Of a stretch of DNA of 33,850 nucleotides, positions 8,427-17,097 are shown one piece after another. Under the pieces are notes generated by a model. The model saw only the letters and a program-made list of their open reading frames with translations, was not told the DNA's origin and made no database searches. A program made the translations under genes and the position numbers. The stretch is from Clostridiales bacterium GWE2_32_10 (lineage in GTDB: Bacteria > Bacillota > Clostridia > Lachnospirales > UBA12420): NCBI GenBank assembly GCA_001797255.1, contig MGOW01000081.1, positions 1 through 33,850 of the forward strand, written 5' to 3'. Position 1 is the stretch's first letter; each line of letters opens with the position of its first letter.

Positions 8427-11400
8427 ATGGAAAAGATTAAAAACAAACAGGTATTTAGGTTTAAGATGGTAATTGGAATGTTACTGATGATATTAATTTC
8501 TATGATTACATTATCTGATAATGTATATGCAGAGAGTGATTATAGGAACATGCCAGCGAACGGGCTTACAAAGCCTATAGCGAGGTTAAAAATTTATAAT
8601 GATAATGGTTCATTACTGGTAACATCAAATGATGGAAATAGTACTTCGAGTATACCAGTTATATACGTAGATAAGGGAGAAAAATTAGAATTTAAATGTG
8701 ATAATTCTAGGTCAGTATGTCATACTGACTATGAAACTATAGTTCAATGGGATTTTCAATTATTTCGTGATGGAAGATCAACAAGTGTATCTAAAGCTCA
8801 AAAAGCACCTGAGTCAATATATTATCCATTTGATACTACAGGAACATATAATGCATATTTATGTGTACGCGCTGATACCAATGGTTCTTGGAGTTCTGTG
8901 TCTAGTGATTATAATACAAGGACAAATTATATGGGACTTTGGTCTCAAAATGGACAATATACAGTAAAAACCCCTAGTACGGGGATTTGGTGGTATTATA
9001 CTCAAGTGAAAATAATATGTGAGGAAGCTCAGGATGAGTTAGAAAGTATAGAGGTAACACCAGATAATCAATATATTGATGGATTTAATAAAAAAGGTAA
9101 CAAGTTAAAAATAACAGCTACGTATGAAAATGGGGAAGAAGATACAATATCTTTTTCAGATTCGGATGTAGATGTAGAAATAGATGATGAGGATAAGGTT
9201 AAATATGTGGATTCAAGTGGATATCCTGTAAGTGGAGATGAAGAAGGGACGGCTAGAATAACTGTATACTATAAAGAAAACGGGATAGAAAAATCTGATA
9301 CAGTTAGAGTGAATGTTAGTGATGACAAAGAATTAAGTAAAATAGAGTTAATAGACAGTAATAATCAAACAATAAAAGGGTTTGGAAATGTAGGAAAAAG
9401 AATAACTGTGAAAGCCACATATTCAAATGGAGATACTAAAACAATAGATAATTCATTATATTTTTATAACTATGATAAAAGTATAGTAAGTAGCGTAAGT
9501 TCATCTGGGTATCCTAAAAGCGCTAATAAAGCTGGTTCTACGGATATGAAAGTATCATATACTGAAAATGGTATAACAAGAGATACTCAAATTAAAATAA
9601 TAGTCGAAACAGATAATGTAGCTGCAACATTATCTAGAATAGATGTAACACCAAATTATCAAGAAATAATTGGATTTGGAATAACCGGTCAACGATTAAA
9701 GGTGATGGCTACATATTCAAGTGGAGATCCAAAGGATGTAACTGACTCAGCATATTTTGTTAGTAGGGATAATAATGTAGCAGATATAACATCGAATAAA
9801 TATGTAAAGAGTGGAAATACTGATAAAACAGTAATCATAGATATTTCATATACTGAGGGTGGTATAACAAAATCCACTACAGCAAGTGTTAAAGTTATAG
9901 ATAATATACAGACTCAAACGAAATCACTAAGTAAAATAGTAGTTTCGCCTACCGAGAAAACAATCTATGGTCTAGATAAAAATTGGTGTTCTGTGACAGT
10001 AACAGCTTATTATACAGACAATAGTACCCCAACTGATGTAACAACGAATTCTAATACTATATATACAAGCCAAAATGATAGTAGAGCCTTCGTTAGCAAT
10101 GGTAGGTTAAGAAGTGGTAGTCAAGAAGGAAATACAAATATTGAAGTGAAATATACAGAAAATGGTATATCTTCGTATGAGTCTATATATGTTAAAGTTA
10201 TAGATGACTCAGAGGATGAGAATATACCGGAAGAAGATGTTGAGTTAGAAAAAATAGAAATAGTACCTGATGATAAACAAACAATCGAGGGTTTTGGAGA
10301 ATATGGGGATACATTAAAGGTAAAAGCATATTATACAGATGGTAGCACAAATTATGTAACGGAAGATTGTGATTTTGAATCAGATGATGACGATATAGCA
10401 TATGTGACAAGTTCTTATAAAGTAAAAAGTGGAGATGAAGATGGAACAGTAGATATTACGGCAAATTACAAGGAGAATGGTATTACAAAGCAAGACTCTA
10501 TAAAAGTTAAAGTAATAGAAGAAGATGAAGAAGATGACAGTGACAATGATTTTAATTCAAGGGTTTCTGGATTAAGAGTAGAATTACAAAATAAAGATAA
10601 TAAAGTTAAGTATTTGGAAAATACAGAAATTACTTATTATGTAGATTACTATAATGCCACTAATAGAGAACAAGAAGATGTAGATATTGTAGTAACATTT
10701 CCGAAAACAATGAGTGTAGTAGATGCAGACGATGGCAATGAATCAACTACTAAAATAACATGGAATTTAGAAACAATTGATCCATGGGATACGGGAAGAT
10801 TTAAAATTGTATTAAAATGCAAAGATGCATCAGGGACAAAGGAAGTAGAAATTGTAGCTAGATTAAATCAAGATGGTGACGAAGAAGATGAATCAGAAGT
10901 CAAAAATCTTATATACGAAAAAAGTGCTTCTGGTTATCACAATTTATATATGAAGGGTTATCCAGATGGAACATTTAGACCAGAGAATAAAATAACCAGA
11001 CAAGAATTAGCAGTTGCATTAGTAAGATTGTTTGATTTAAATTATGTGGGAGACAATTATTATAATGGTTATAGTGTATATAATGATGTAACACCAGAGA
11101 AATGTTGGGGATATAATGAGATTATGATTGCTACAAACGTGGGATTATTTTCAGGATATGCAGATGGAACATTTAGACCAGAAGCACCAATAACTAAAGC
11201 TGAATTTTTAGCTATAATAGCAAAGAGGATGGAAGTAGCAAGCAAAGAAACACTAACACTTAATTTTCCTGAAATCAAAAATTATTGGGCATCAAATGAA
11301 ATTGAACAACTGTATAGACTAAAACTAATATTAAACAGTGATCTAGTAACAAAGAACATAACTCAATCAATAACAAGAGCAGAAGTTGTCAATATATTAA

Positions 11401-11549
11401 ATAGAGTAAATTATAGAGGGCCCCTTAAAAGTGGAAGAGTCTACTTTAGAGACGTTTCATCATATTATTGGGCATACAGTGATATACAAGAAGCAGCGAT
11501 AGAACATGGTTATATAATAAATATATCTGGGGAAGAAAGCGAAAGATAG
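8427..11549 (+). CDS. Secreted Ig-like repeat protein with C-terminal SLH domains
   Basis: This is a 1040-residue surface protein, probably held to secondary cell-wall polymer by its SLH domains. A basic N-terminus and hydrophobic core (IGMLLMILISMITL) with VYA at 33-35 form a signal peptide. Residues ~40-200 are unassigned and rich in Trp/Tyr. Five related Ig-like modules of ~90-100 residues follow (about 205-700). Each starts like LxxIxVxPxxQxIxGFG and contains KVxATYxxG and a YTENGI motif near its end. An acidic Asp/Glu linker leads into a DUF11-like beta domain (about 710-810). At the C-terminus, YMKGYPDGTFRPENKITRQE and GYADGTFRPEAPITKAEF are clear SLH modules, with a weaker third (QSITRAEVVNILNRV). 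AGGAGGG precedes ATG 8427. It has its own promoter and terminator, so it is monocistronic. Confidence 0.88.
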   Translation: MEKIKNKQVFRFKMVIGMLLMILISMITLSDNVYAESDYRNMPANGLTKPIARLKIYNDNGSLLVTSNDGNSTSSIPVIYVDKGEKLEFKCDNSRSVCHTDYETIVQWDFQLFRDGRSTSVSKAQKAPESIYYPFDTTGTYNAYLCVRADTNGSWSSVSSDYNTRTNYMGLWSQNGQYTVKTPSTGIWWYYTQVKIICEEAQDELESIEVTPDNQYIDGFNKKGNKLKITATYENGEEDTISFSDSDVDVEIDDEDKVKYVDSSGYPVSGDEEGTARITVYYKENGIEKSDTVRVNVSDDKELSKIELIDSNNQTIKGFGNVGKRITVKATYSNGDTKTIDNSLYFYNYDKSIVSSVSSSGYPKSANKAGSTDMKVSYTENGITRDTQIKIIVETDNVAATLSRIDVTPNYQEIIGFGITGQRLKVMATYSSGDPKDVTDSAYFVSRDNNVADITSNKYVKSGNTDKTVIIDISYTEGGITKSTTASVKVIDNIQTQTKSLSKIVVSPTEKTIYGLDKNWCSVTVTAYYTDNSTPTDVTTNSNTIYTSQNDSRAFVSNGRLRSGSQEGNTNIEVKYTENGISSYESIYVKVIDDSEDENIPEEDVELEKIEIVPDDKQTIEGFGEYGDTLKVKAYYTDGSTNYVTEDCDFESDDDDIAYVTSSYKVKSGDEDGTVDITANYKENGITKQDSIKVKVIEEDEEDDSDNDFNSRVSGLRVELQNKDNKVKYLENTEITYYVDYYNATNREQEDVDIVVTFPKTMSVVDADDGNESTTKITWNLETIDPWDTGRFKIVLKCKDASGTKEVEIVARLNQDGDEEDESEVKNLIYEKSASGYHNLYMKGYPDGTFRPENKITRQELAVALVRLFDLNYVGDNYYNGYSVYNDVTPEKCWGYNEIMIATNVGLFSGYADGTFRPEAPITKAEFLAIIAKRMEVASKETLTLNFPEIKNYWASNEIEQLYRLKLILNSDLVTKNITQSITRAEVVNILNRVNYRGPLKSGRVYFRDVSSYYWAYSDIQEAAIEHGYIINISGEESER

Positions 11550-11557
11550 ATGATTAT

Positions 11558-11600
11558 AAAACAAGCAAAGAAATTTGCTTGTTTATTTATTTGTTTTTTT
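11558..11600 (+). terminator. Rho-independent terminator after the SLH/Ig gene
   Basis: AAACAAGCAAA (11559-11569) pairs with TTTGCTTGTTT (11574-11584), an 11-bp perfect stem with a 4-base loop. T-rich sequence ending in seven Ts follows (to 11600). It starts nine bases after the stop codon. Confidence 0.88.
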
Positions 11601-11602
11601 GC

Positions 11603-11631
11603 TTGACACAATGCAATAAAAACATTATAAT
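11603..11631 (+). promoter_or_regulatory. Perfect consensus promoter of the three-receiver operon
   Basis: TTGACA (11603-11608) and TATAAT (11626-11631) are 17 bases apart, identical to the sigma-A consensus. Downstream there is an inverted repeat (ATTTAAAG 11647-11654, CTTTAAAT 11657-11664) and another TTGACA at 11684-11689 with no good -10 box at normal spacing. This suggests strong transcription that may be modulated in the 110-base leader. Confidence 0.85.
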
Positions 11632-11749
11632 TTATTGTAAAGTTAGATTTAAAGTTCTTTAAATAAAAAAATAAAAATTTTACTTGACAAAATGACGAAA
11701 AAGTGAAAAAATAGTAAGTAATAAAAATATATGCAGGGGGATGATTGAG

Positions 11750-12991
11750 TTGAAGATATTAATTGTTGATGATACAAAGCTTAACTTGGCTTTTGCTGAG
11801 AGTATTATAAAAAAGTATAATCTAGATGTTGAAATGGTTTTTGCTGAAAATGGGATGGTAGCTCTAGAAGCACTTAGAAAACATACGATAAATATAATAA
11901 TACTTGATATTGTAATGCCAGGGATGACTGGAATAGAAGTATTGAAAAAAATAAGAAGTGATCAGGCTAATGACAATATAAGGATTTTGATGTTTACATC
12001 TATAAACGACAAGAAGATACTTAGAGAGTGTTTAGAGAGTGGAGCAACTGACTATATAAATAAGCCTATAGACGAGGTTGAATTTGTTTCTAGGATAAAA
12101 GTTGCAATAAGAGAGTGTAAATATCAGACTAAAATAAAAGATACTCAATATTTTATAGTACAGAAAGAAAAGCTTATTGCGATAGGTGAGCTTGCTGCAG
12201 GTATTGCACATGAAATAAATAATCCTGTAGGATACGTTCAAAGTAATCTACAGACACTCAAGAAATATGCTGAAAATCTAAAAAGTATTTCAGAAGAATA
12301 CGGGAATTTTTCAAAAGAACTTTTAAGAAATGTTGAAGATAAAGATATTTTAACTAGAATTCAAAGTATAGATGATCAAAAGAAACATATGAAATATGAT
12401 TTTATAGTAAATGATTTAGGAGAGTTATTCAAAGAGTCTTTTAGTGGGCTTGACAGAGTAACTGAAATAGTGCAATCTCTTAAAAATTTTGCACGGCAAG
12501 ATAAAATCGATTTAATAAAAGCTGAGGACATAACTCAAATAATGGATGAAACGCTTATAATAGCAAAAAATGAATCAAAGTATTATGTAAATATTATCAA
12601 GGAATATCAAGAAGGCTTGCCAGATGTGGAATGTATTAGAAATCAAATAGGGCAAGTATTTTTGAATATAATAGTAAATGCAATACAAGCAATAAAAGGT
12701 CAGGGAAAGGCTGAGAAGGGGAATATATACATCAAAATATACAGTGATAATATTAATATTATGTGTTCTATACGAGATGATGGTCCTGGGATTCCAGATA
12801 GTATGAAAAGTAGTATATTTGACCCGTTTTTTACCACAAAAGATGTTGGTGAGGGAACGGGGCTTGGACTTAGTATATCACATGACATTATTGTAAATAA
12901 GCATAAGGGTGAGATTATTTTAAATACTCAAATAGGTCAGGGGACGGAATTTGTTATTAAACTACCGATAAAACAAAAATTTGATGTATAA
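11750..12991 (+). CDS. Receiver domain fused to soluble histidine kinase
   Basis: This is a cytoplasmic signalling protein with no membrane segment. From the TTG start it has 413 residues. The N-terminal receiver (1-120) has phospho-acceptor D53 (ILDIVMPGMTG), T83 and K105 (YINKPID). A short linker leads to the kinase: H-box GELAAGIAHEINNP (His 154), N-box QVFLNIIVNAIQAI, G1 DDGPGIP, F-box DPFFTTK and G2 GEGTGLGLSI, so catalysis looks intact. TTG 11750 gives the typical receiver beginning MKILIVDD and sits nine bases after GGGGG. The in-frame ATG at 11741 directly abuts that GGGGG, leaving no room for ribosome binding. Having the receiver ahead of the kinase suggests the kinase is controlled by phosphorylation or relays phosphate to the next two proteins. 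Confidence 0.9.
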   Translation: MKILIVDDTKLNLAFAESIIKKYNLDVEMVFAENGMVALEALRKHTINIIILDIVMPGMTGIEVLKKIRSDQANDNIRILMFTSINDKKILRECLESGATDYINKPIDEVEFVSRIKVAIRECKYQTKIKDTQYFIVQKEKLIAIGELAAGIAHEINNPVGYVQSNLQTLKKYAENLKSISEEYGNFSKELLRNVEDKDILTRIQSIDDQKKHMKYDFIVNDLGELFKESFSGLDRVTEIVQSLKNFARQDKIDLIKAEDITQIMDETLIIAKNESKYYVNIIKEYQEGLPDVECIRNQIGQVFLNIIVNAIQAIKGQGKAEKGNIYIKIYSDNINIMCSIRDDGPGIPDSMKSSIFDPFFTTKDVGEGTGLGLSISHDIIVNKHKGEIILNTQIGQGTEFVIKLPIKQKFDV

Positions 12992-13005
12992 AGGAAGTGG
13001 TAATT

Positions 13006-14184
13006 ATGGAAAATAAAAAAATACTTTTTGTAGACGATGAAGTAGACATATTAAGATCGATAGAAAGGGCTTTTTTAGAAGAAGATTTTGAAATTTATTT
13101 TACAAAATCAGTTGATGAGGCAATAGTTATTTTAGATACAAAGGATATTGATATTTTAGTATCTGATATGCGTATGCCTATAAAAGATGGAGTTGAGTTA
13201 TTTAAATACGCGAAAAAAAACTACCCAAGTATTCCTAGGATAGCGCTAAGTGCGTATACGGATGAAGGTCAAGTATACAGGTTGCTCGATAAAAACCTTA
13301 TAAAGCTTTATATATTAAAACCGTGGAAAAACTCGGAGGTAGTTGATATTATAAAAAAAGCTATTGCGCTTGAAGAAAAGTTAAATGATAAGCGAATGCT
13401 TACTATAATAAATAATATAGAATCACTACCTACATTACCAGATATATATATAAAAGTTAATAATATGATTGAGACAGGAAGTGGTCTAAATGATATAGTG
13501 GAGGAAGTTTCGCGTGACCAATCAATTTCAAGTAGAATACTTAGAATAGCAAACTCAGGTTTTTACGGGTTAAAAACGGATTCTATAGCTCAAGCTGTAT
13601 CATATTTAGGAAGTGATATACTAAAAAATATAATTTTAACAACTCAAATATTTAAGCTTAGTAGTTCGGATAGAATGTATTATGAAATGATATGGGGGCA
13701 TACTGAAATTATAAGTGAAAACATGGTAAAGTTTGTTAAAAATTATTTAGGTGAAAAGCCTCTTCCTATATATTTATCCGCGGCTTTATTTCATGATATT
13801 GGCATGGTTATCTTGATAAAAGAATTTAAAAATAAGTATAAACAAATATTAAGAACAGTACAAGAAGGCAATGGTGAAGGAAAACTCTTAGAACTAGAAA
13901 AGGAAAACTTCGGGATGACACATCAAGAGTTAGGTGGACTATTACTTAATTGGTGGGAGTTTCCTTATCATATAATAGAATGTTTGATGTACCACCATTC
14001 GCCAAATAATGAAGAAATAATAAATAAGGATCTAGTAAAAATGTTATATTTATGTGATGTATATTCATGGAAAAATATATTAAAAAACAAAAAAAGGAAA
14101 ATAGAGATTGATCCAAAAGTACTTAAAGATATGAATTTAACTGTCGAGAAATGTGATGAGATATTTGGTGCTTCGACAAAATAG
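13006..14184 (+). CDS. Response regulator with HDOD output domain
   Basis: The receiver (1-120) has D54 in VSDMRMPIKDG and K105 in the LYILKPWK motif, which is typical of receivers attached to HD-type outputs. An HDOD domain follows (about 132-330), starting at NNIESLPTLPDIYIKV, with QSISSRILRIANSGFYGL and FHDIGMVIL. HDOD domains are HD-related but generally lack nucleotide hydrolase activity and act in regulatory assembly. A further ~60-residue helical tail completes the 393 residues. ATG 13006 is chosen over GTG 12997 because AGGAAGTGG (12992-13000) then acts as the ribosome binding site. It starts 14 bases after the preceding kinase gene and is clearly co-transcribed. No DNA-binding domain is present. 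Confidence 0.9.
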   Translation: MENKKILFVDDEVDILRSIERAFLEEDFEIYFTKSVDEAIVILDTKDIDILVSDMRMPIKDGVELFKYAKKNYPSIPRIALSAYTDEGQVYRLLDKNLIKLYILKPWKNSEVVDIIKKAIALEEKLNDKRMLTIINNIESLPTLPDIYIKVNNMIETGSGLNDIVEEVSRDQSISSRILRIANSGFYGLKTDSIAQAVSYLGSDILKNIILTTQIFKLSSSDRMYYEMIWGHTEIISENMVKFVKNYLGEKPLPIYLSAALFHDIGMVILIKEFKNKYKQILRTVQEGNGEGKLLELEKENFGMTHQELGGLLLNWWEFPYHIIECLMYHHSPNNEEIINKDLVKMLYLCDVYSWKNILKNKKRKIEIDPKVLKDMNLTVEKCDEIFGASTK

Positions 14185-14195
14185 GAGAGATGAAA

Positions 14196-15224
14196 ATGAG
14201 CCAAGAAACCATGAAGGTTTTATTTGTAGATGATGAAGAAAATATACTAAGCTCTTTGAGGAGGGCTATGATTGACGAGCCTTATATATGTTATTTTGCT
14301 ATTTCTGGAGCAGAGGCACTCAAAATAATGGCAAAAGAACGGATACAAATAATTATATCTGATATGAAGATGCCTAATATGACTGGGCTTGAACTTATGA
14401 AAAATATAAAGGAAAACTATCCGGATACTGTTAAAATAATACTTTCGGGTTATGCTCAAATAACGCAAGTTATTGCAACTGTAAATCAGGTTGATTTATA
14501 TAAATTCTTACTTAAACCGTGGAAAAATGAGGAATTGTATAGTACACTAAGTGAAGCAGTAAGTTATGTAAAATTTATAGAAGAGAGAAATAAGGAAATA
14601 TTAGAGCTGCAAAATAAAACTCTTATATACCAAAAACTTATGAATATAAAACAGGTAAGTGAAAGTAATAATAATGAAAATATTAGAAACATTAAAATAA
14701 TTTCAGCTAAATTTTTTAAAAATTTTAATTTTGTATTTTTAGTGCAAAGCGGAGAAAAGCTTACAAGTACAGTTAATAGATTTCAAAAACTTTATGAGAT
14801 ATATATAGAAAGCCTACCTACTATGAATTCTAATTATAAGATTGATATGTTGATAGATGCGTTAAAAAATGATTCTAGGATAAGTTTTAAATTTAATATA
14901 AATATAAATGATGAGAAATATATAGGAAATATAAGTTTAATAACTAGTCTTATAGAGGAAATGGTAGGGTATATATTTAATCTGATTGGAAAAAGACTGA
15001 TACAAGTTAATTTGATTATGATTGATAACGGGTTTCAACTACAATTTAGCATTCCGCTAGGGCTTATAATGAAAACAGATCAAAATGTATCAGCAGAGGT
15101 AAAAATACTTCCTAGATATTTAGATTTTTTAAAGGAACTACTAAAATTATCTAATATTGATTTAAGTATGTCGAATAATGAAAGTGAACTACAGATAGTA
15201 TTGGCTAGTGAAAATGTAATATAA
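14196..15224 (+). CDS. Response regulator with unassigned C-terminal domain (possible degenerate HATPase)
   Basis: A receiver (1-122) carries D56 in IISDMKMPNMTG and K107 in YKFLLKPWK, closely matching the HDOD protein before it, so the two receivers are probably paralogues. A charged coiled segment follows (about 125-165). The last ~180 residues match no family I recognise. Their order resembles a histidine-kinase ATPase domain without the key residues: helix SLIEEMVGYIFNLIG where the N-box would be, MIDNGFQLQFSIPLG where the G1 loop would be, and a final RYLDFLKELLKLSN helix before a beta hairpin. That assignment is inference. ATG 14196 is 8 bases after AGGAG; ATG 14190 is only two bases away and is rejected. 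It lies 11 bases downstream of the HDOD gene. Confidence 0.75.
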   Translation: MSQETMKVLFVDDEENILSSLRRAMIDEPYICYFAISGAEALKIMAKERIQIIISDMKMPNMTGLELMKNIKENYPDTVKIILSGYAQITQVIATVNQVDLYKFLLKPWKNEELYSTLSEAVSYVKFIEERNKEILELQNKTLIYQKLMNIKQVSESNNNENIRNIKIISAKFFKNFNFVFLVQSGEKLTSTVNRFQKLYEIYIESLPTMNSNYKIDMLIDALKNDSRISFKFNININDEKYIGNISLITSLIEEMVGYIFNLIGKRLIQVNLIMIDNGFQLQFSIPLGLIMKTDQNVSAEVKILPRYLDFLKELLKLSNIDLSMSNNESELQIVLASENVI

Positions 15225-15253
15225 GACAGATAAAAAGACTGGAGGTTTTGTAT

Positions 15254-16579
15254 ATGCGGATGTATGATATTATACAAAAGAAGAGAGATGGGTATGAATT
15301 ATCAGATGATGAAATAAAATATGTAGTGGAGGGATATACAGAAGGAAGTATTCCAGATTATCAGGTGTCGGCACTTCTTATGGCTATATATTTTAAGAAG
15401 ATGACAACACGAGAAACTACATATTTGACTATGGCTATGGCAGGTAGTGGAGATAATCTTGACTTGTCTTGTATACAGGGGATGAAGGTCGATAAACATA
15501 GTAGTGGGGGTGTCGGTGATAAAACGACTTTGGTTGTTGCACCTTTGGTCGCTGCCTGTGGACTTCCTGTAGCCAAGATGGCTGGCAGAGGATTAGGACA
15601 TACGGGAGGTACGATAGACAAACTTGAGTCTTTTCCTGGGTTTAATGTTAAACTTGATTTTAATAAATTTATAGATAATGTAAATAAATATAAGATAGCA
15701 CTCGTTTCACAAACAGCTAATCTAACTCCAGCAGATAAGAAAATATACGCACTTAGAGATGTTACTGCCACGGTTAGCAATAGTTCGTTAATTGCTAGCA
15801 GTATAATGAGTAAGAAAATAGCCTCTGGAGCGGATGCCATAGTGCTTGATGTAAAAGTTGGTAGTGGTGCGTTTATGAAAGAAATAGATGATGCTATAAA
15901 TTTAGCTGATGAGATGGTACAAATTGGTAATCAAGTAGGGCGTAATACTATAGCTATTGTTTCAAATATGGATCAACCACTTGGTGTAGCTGTAGGGAAT
16001 ACATTAGAGGTGATTGAAGCTATTAATACGTTGAAGTGTAAAGGACCTAAAGACCTTGAAAGCTTGTGTATAGAAATTGCAGCATATATGCTTATAGCAG
16101 GAAAGATGACGAGTACTATTGCAGAGGCTAGAAATAAGGTAATTGCGAAGCTTAAAAGTGGTGAAGGCTTGATAAAATTAAGAGAACTAGTAGGTTCACA
16201 AGGCGGTGACGAAAGCTTTGTAGATAATCCCGAAAAGTTCGAAATAGCAAAGATAAGAAAGCAGGTAAAGTTAGATAAAATAGGATATGTGCATAAAATG
16301 GATACAGAGGCTATTGGCAAGGCTGCTATGATACTAGGTGCAGGAAGGGAAACAAAGTATAGCGAAATAGACCTTTCTGTAGGGCTTATGGTACATAAGA
16401 AAGTAGGAGACTTGATTCTAGAAAATGAGGTTGTTGTTACTATATACGGAAATGATGATGATAAAATAAAACAAGCAGAAGATATAATAAAAGCTTCTTA
16501 TACAGTAAGTAATGTCGAAAAGTATAAAGAAAAACTAATAAGGGCTATAGTTATGAAGGATGAAGTAGAAAGATATTAG
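15254..16579 (+). CDS. pdp: Pyrimidine-nucleoside phosphorylase
   Basis: This enzyme cleaves thymidine, uridine and deoxyuridine with phosphate to give the free base and (deoxy)ribose-1-phosphate, in pyrimidine salvage. The 441 residues match the family length. They show VDKHSSGGVGDKTTLVVAPL (phosphate and nucleoside binding), KMAGRGLGHTGGTIDKLES (the phosphorylase signature), SNSSLIASSIMSKKIA and DVKVGSGAFMK. ATG 15254 is preferred to TTG 15248 because GGAGGT (15241-15246) then has a 7-base spacing. It begins 29 bases after the third receiver gene with no terminator between, so it may share that transcript, though a functional link is not evident. Confidence 0.95.
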   Translation: MRMYDIIQKKRDGYELSDDEIKYVVEGYTEGSIPDYQVSALLMAIYFKKMTTRETTYLTMAMAGSGDNLDLSCIQGMKVDKHSSGGVGDKTTLVVAPLVAACGLPVAKMAGRGLGHTGGTIDKLESFPGFNVKLDFNKFIDNVNKYKIALVSQTANLTPADKKIYALRDVTATVSNSSLIASSIMSKKIASGADAIVLDVKVGSGAFMKEIDDAINLADEMVQIGNQVGRNTIAIVSNMDQPLGVAVGNTLEVIEAINTLKCKGPKDLESLCIEIAAYMLIAGKMTSTIAEARNKVIAKLKSGEGLIKLRELVGSQGGDESFVDNPEKFEIAKIRKQVKLDKIGYVHKMDTEAIGKAAMILGAGRETKYSEIDLSVGLMVHKKVGDLILENEVVVTIYGNDDDKIKQAEDIIKASYTVSNVEKYKEKLIRAIVMKDEVERY

Positions 16580-16620
16580 AAAGGGAAGTAAGTATAAATT
16601 TATTTTAGGAGGTATTGACT

Positions 16621-16830
16621 ATGAAAAGAGAAATTATATTCTTAATTGAGGAATCAGTTGATGGAGGTTATGAAGCGAAGGCATTAGGCGAATCTATATA
16701 TACTCAAGCAGAATCATATGAACAAATTAAAGAAAATATAAAAGACGCTGTCATGTGTCATTTTGAAGAAGATAGTAGACCATTATTTATTAGATATCAT
16801 TTTGTGAAAGATGAGGTAATAGCTATATGA
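16621..16830 (+). CDS. hicB: HicB-like antitoxin (small)
   Basis: A 69-residue protein with the partial RNase H-like HicB fold. It begins with a strand (KREIIFLIEES), then GGYEAKALGESIYTQAESYE, matching the GYxAxxxxLG pattern and the following helix EQIKENIKDAVMCHF. A C-terminal DNA-binding extension, found in many HicB proteins, is absent, so autoregulation by this protein alone is doubtful. ATG 16621 follows AGGAGGT by seven bases (TTG 16615 overlaps the site). Its stop overlaps the hicA start as ATGA. The antitoxin-first order is a common arrangement for this small class. Confidence 0.78.
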   Translation: MKREIIFLIEESVDGGYEAKALGESIYTQAESYEQIKENIKDAVMCHFEEDSRPLFIRYHFVKDEVIAI

Positions 16831-17075
16831 ATCTACCAAGGGATATTGATTTTTCAGAACTTATTAAAAAACTTAAAAAAATTGGATATATGATAGATAG
16901 GCAAAAAGGAAGTCATATTAGACTGAAAACAGAAATAAATGGGGAGCATCACATAACAGTACCAGCACCAGCACATGATCCTATAAAAATAGGTACACTT
17001 AATAATATAATATTAGATGTATCAGAACATATGGGGATTAGTAAAAAAGAAATGATTTATAAATTATTTGATTGA
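16827..17075 (+). CDS. hicA: HicA-like mRNA interferase toxin
   Basis: HicA toxins are small double-stranded-RNA-binding-fold RNases that cut mRNA on or off the ribosome. This 82-residue protein shows the family layout: SELIKKLKKIGYMIDRQKGSHIRL, with the catalytic histidine in GSH (H30), then HHITVPAPAHDPIKIGTLNNIILDV, where VP...H...I..GTL is the conserved second half. The start overlaps hicB by four bases, so translation is coupled. The pair is 41 bases after pdp and 22 bases before uppP, placing a toxin-antitoxin module inside a run of housekeeping genes. Confidence 0.87.
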   Translation: MNLPRDIDFSELIKKLKKIGYMIDRQKGSHIRLKTEINGEHHITVPAPAHDPIKIGTLNNIILDVSEHMGISKKEMIYKLFD

Positions 17076-17097
17076 TAGTCTTGAAAGGGGAGTATAT

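Noticed and set aside
11684-11717. Second promoter before the receiver operon
   Set aside because: TTGACA is present, but no -10 box stands at 16-18 bases; the nearest TAGTAA needs a 22-base spacer.
13771-13806. Active HD-GYP phosphodiesterase in the second receiver protein
   Set aside because: A FHDIG motif is present but the GYP motif is missing; the layout matches HDOD.
15361-15840. 159-codon minus-strand open frame opposite pdp
   Set aside because: It lies fully inside a well-conserved + strand enzyme gene and has no start-site signal.
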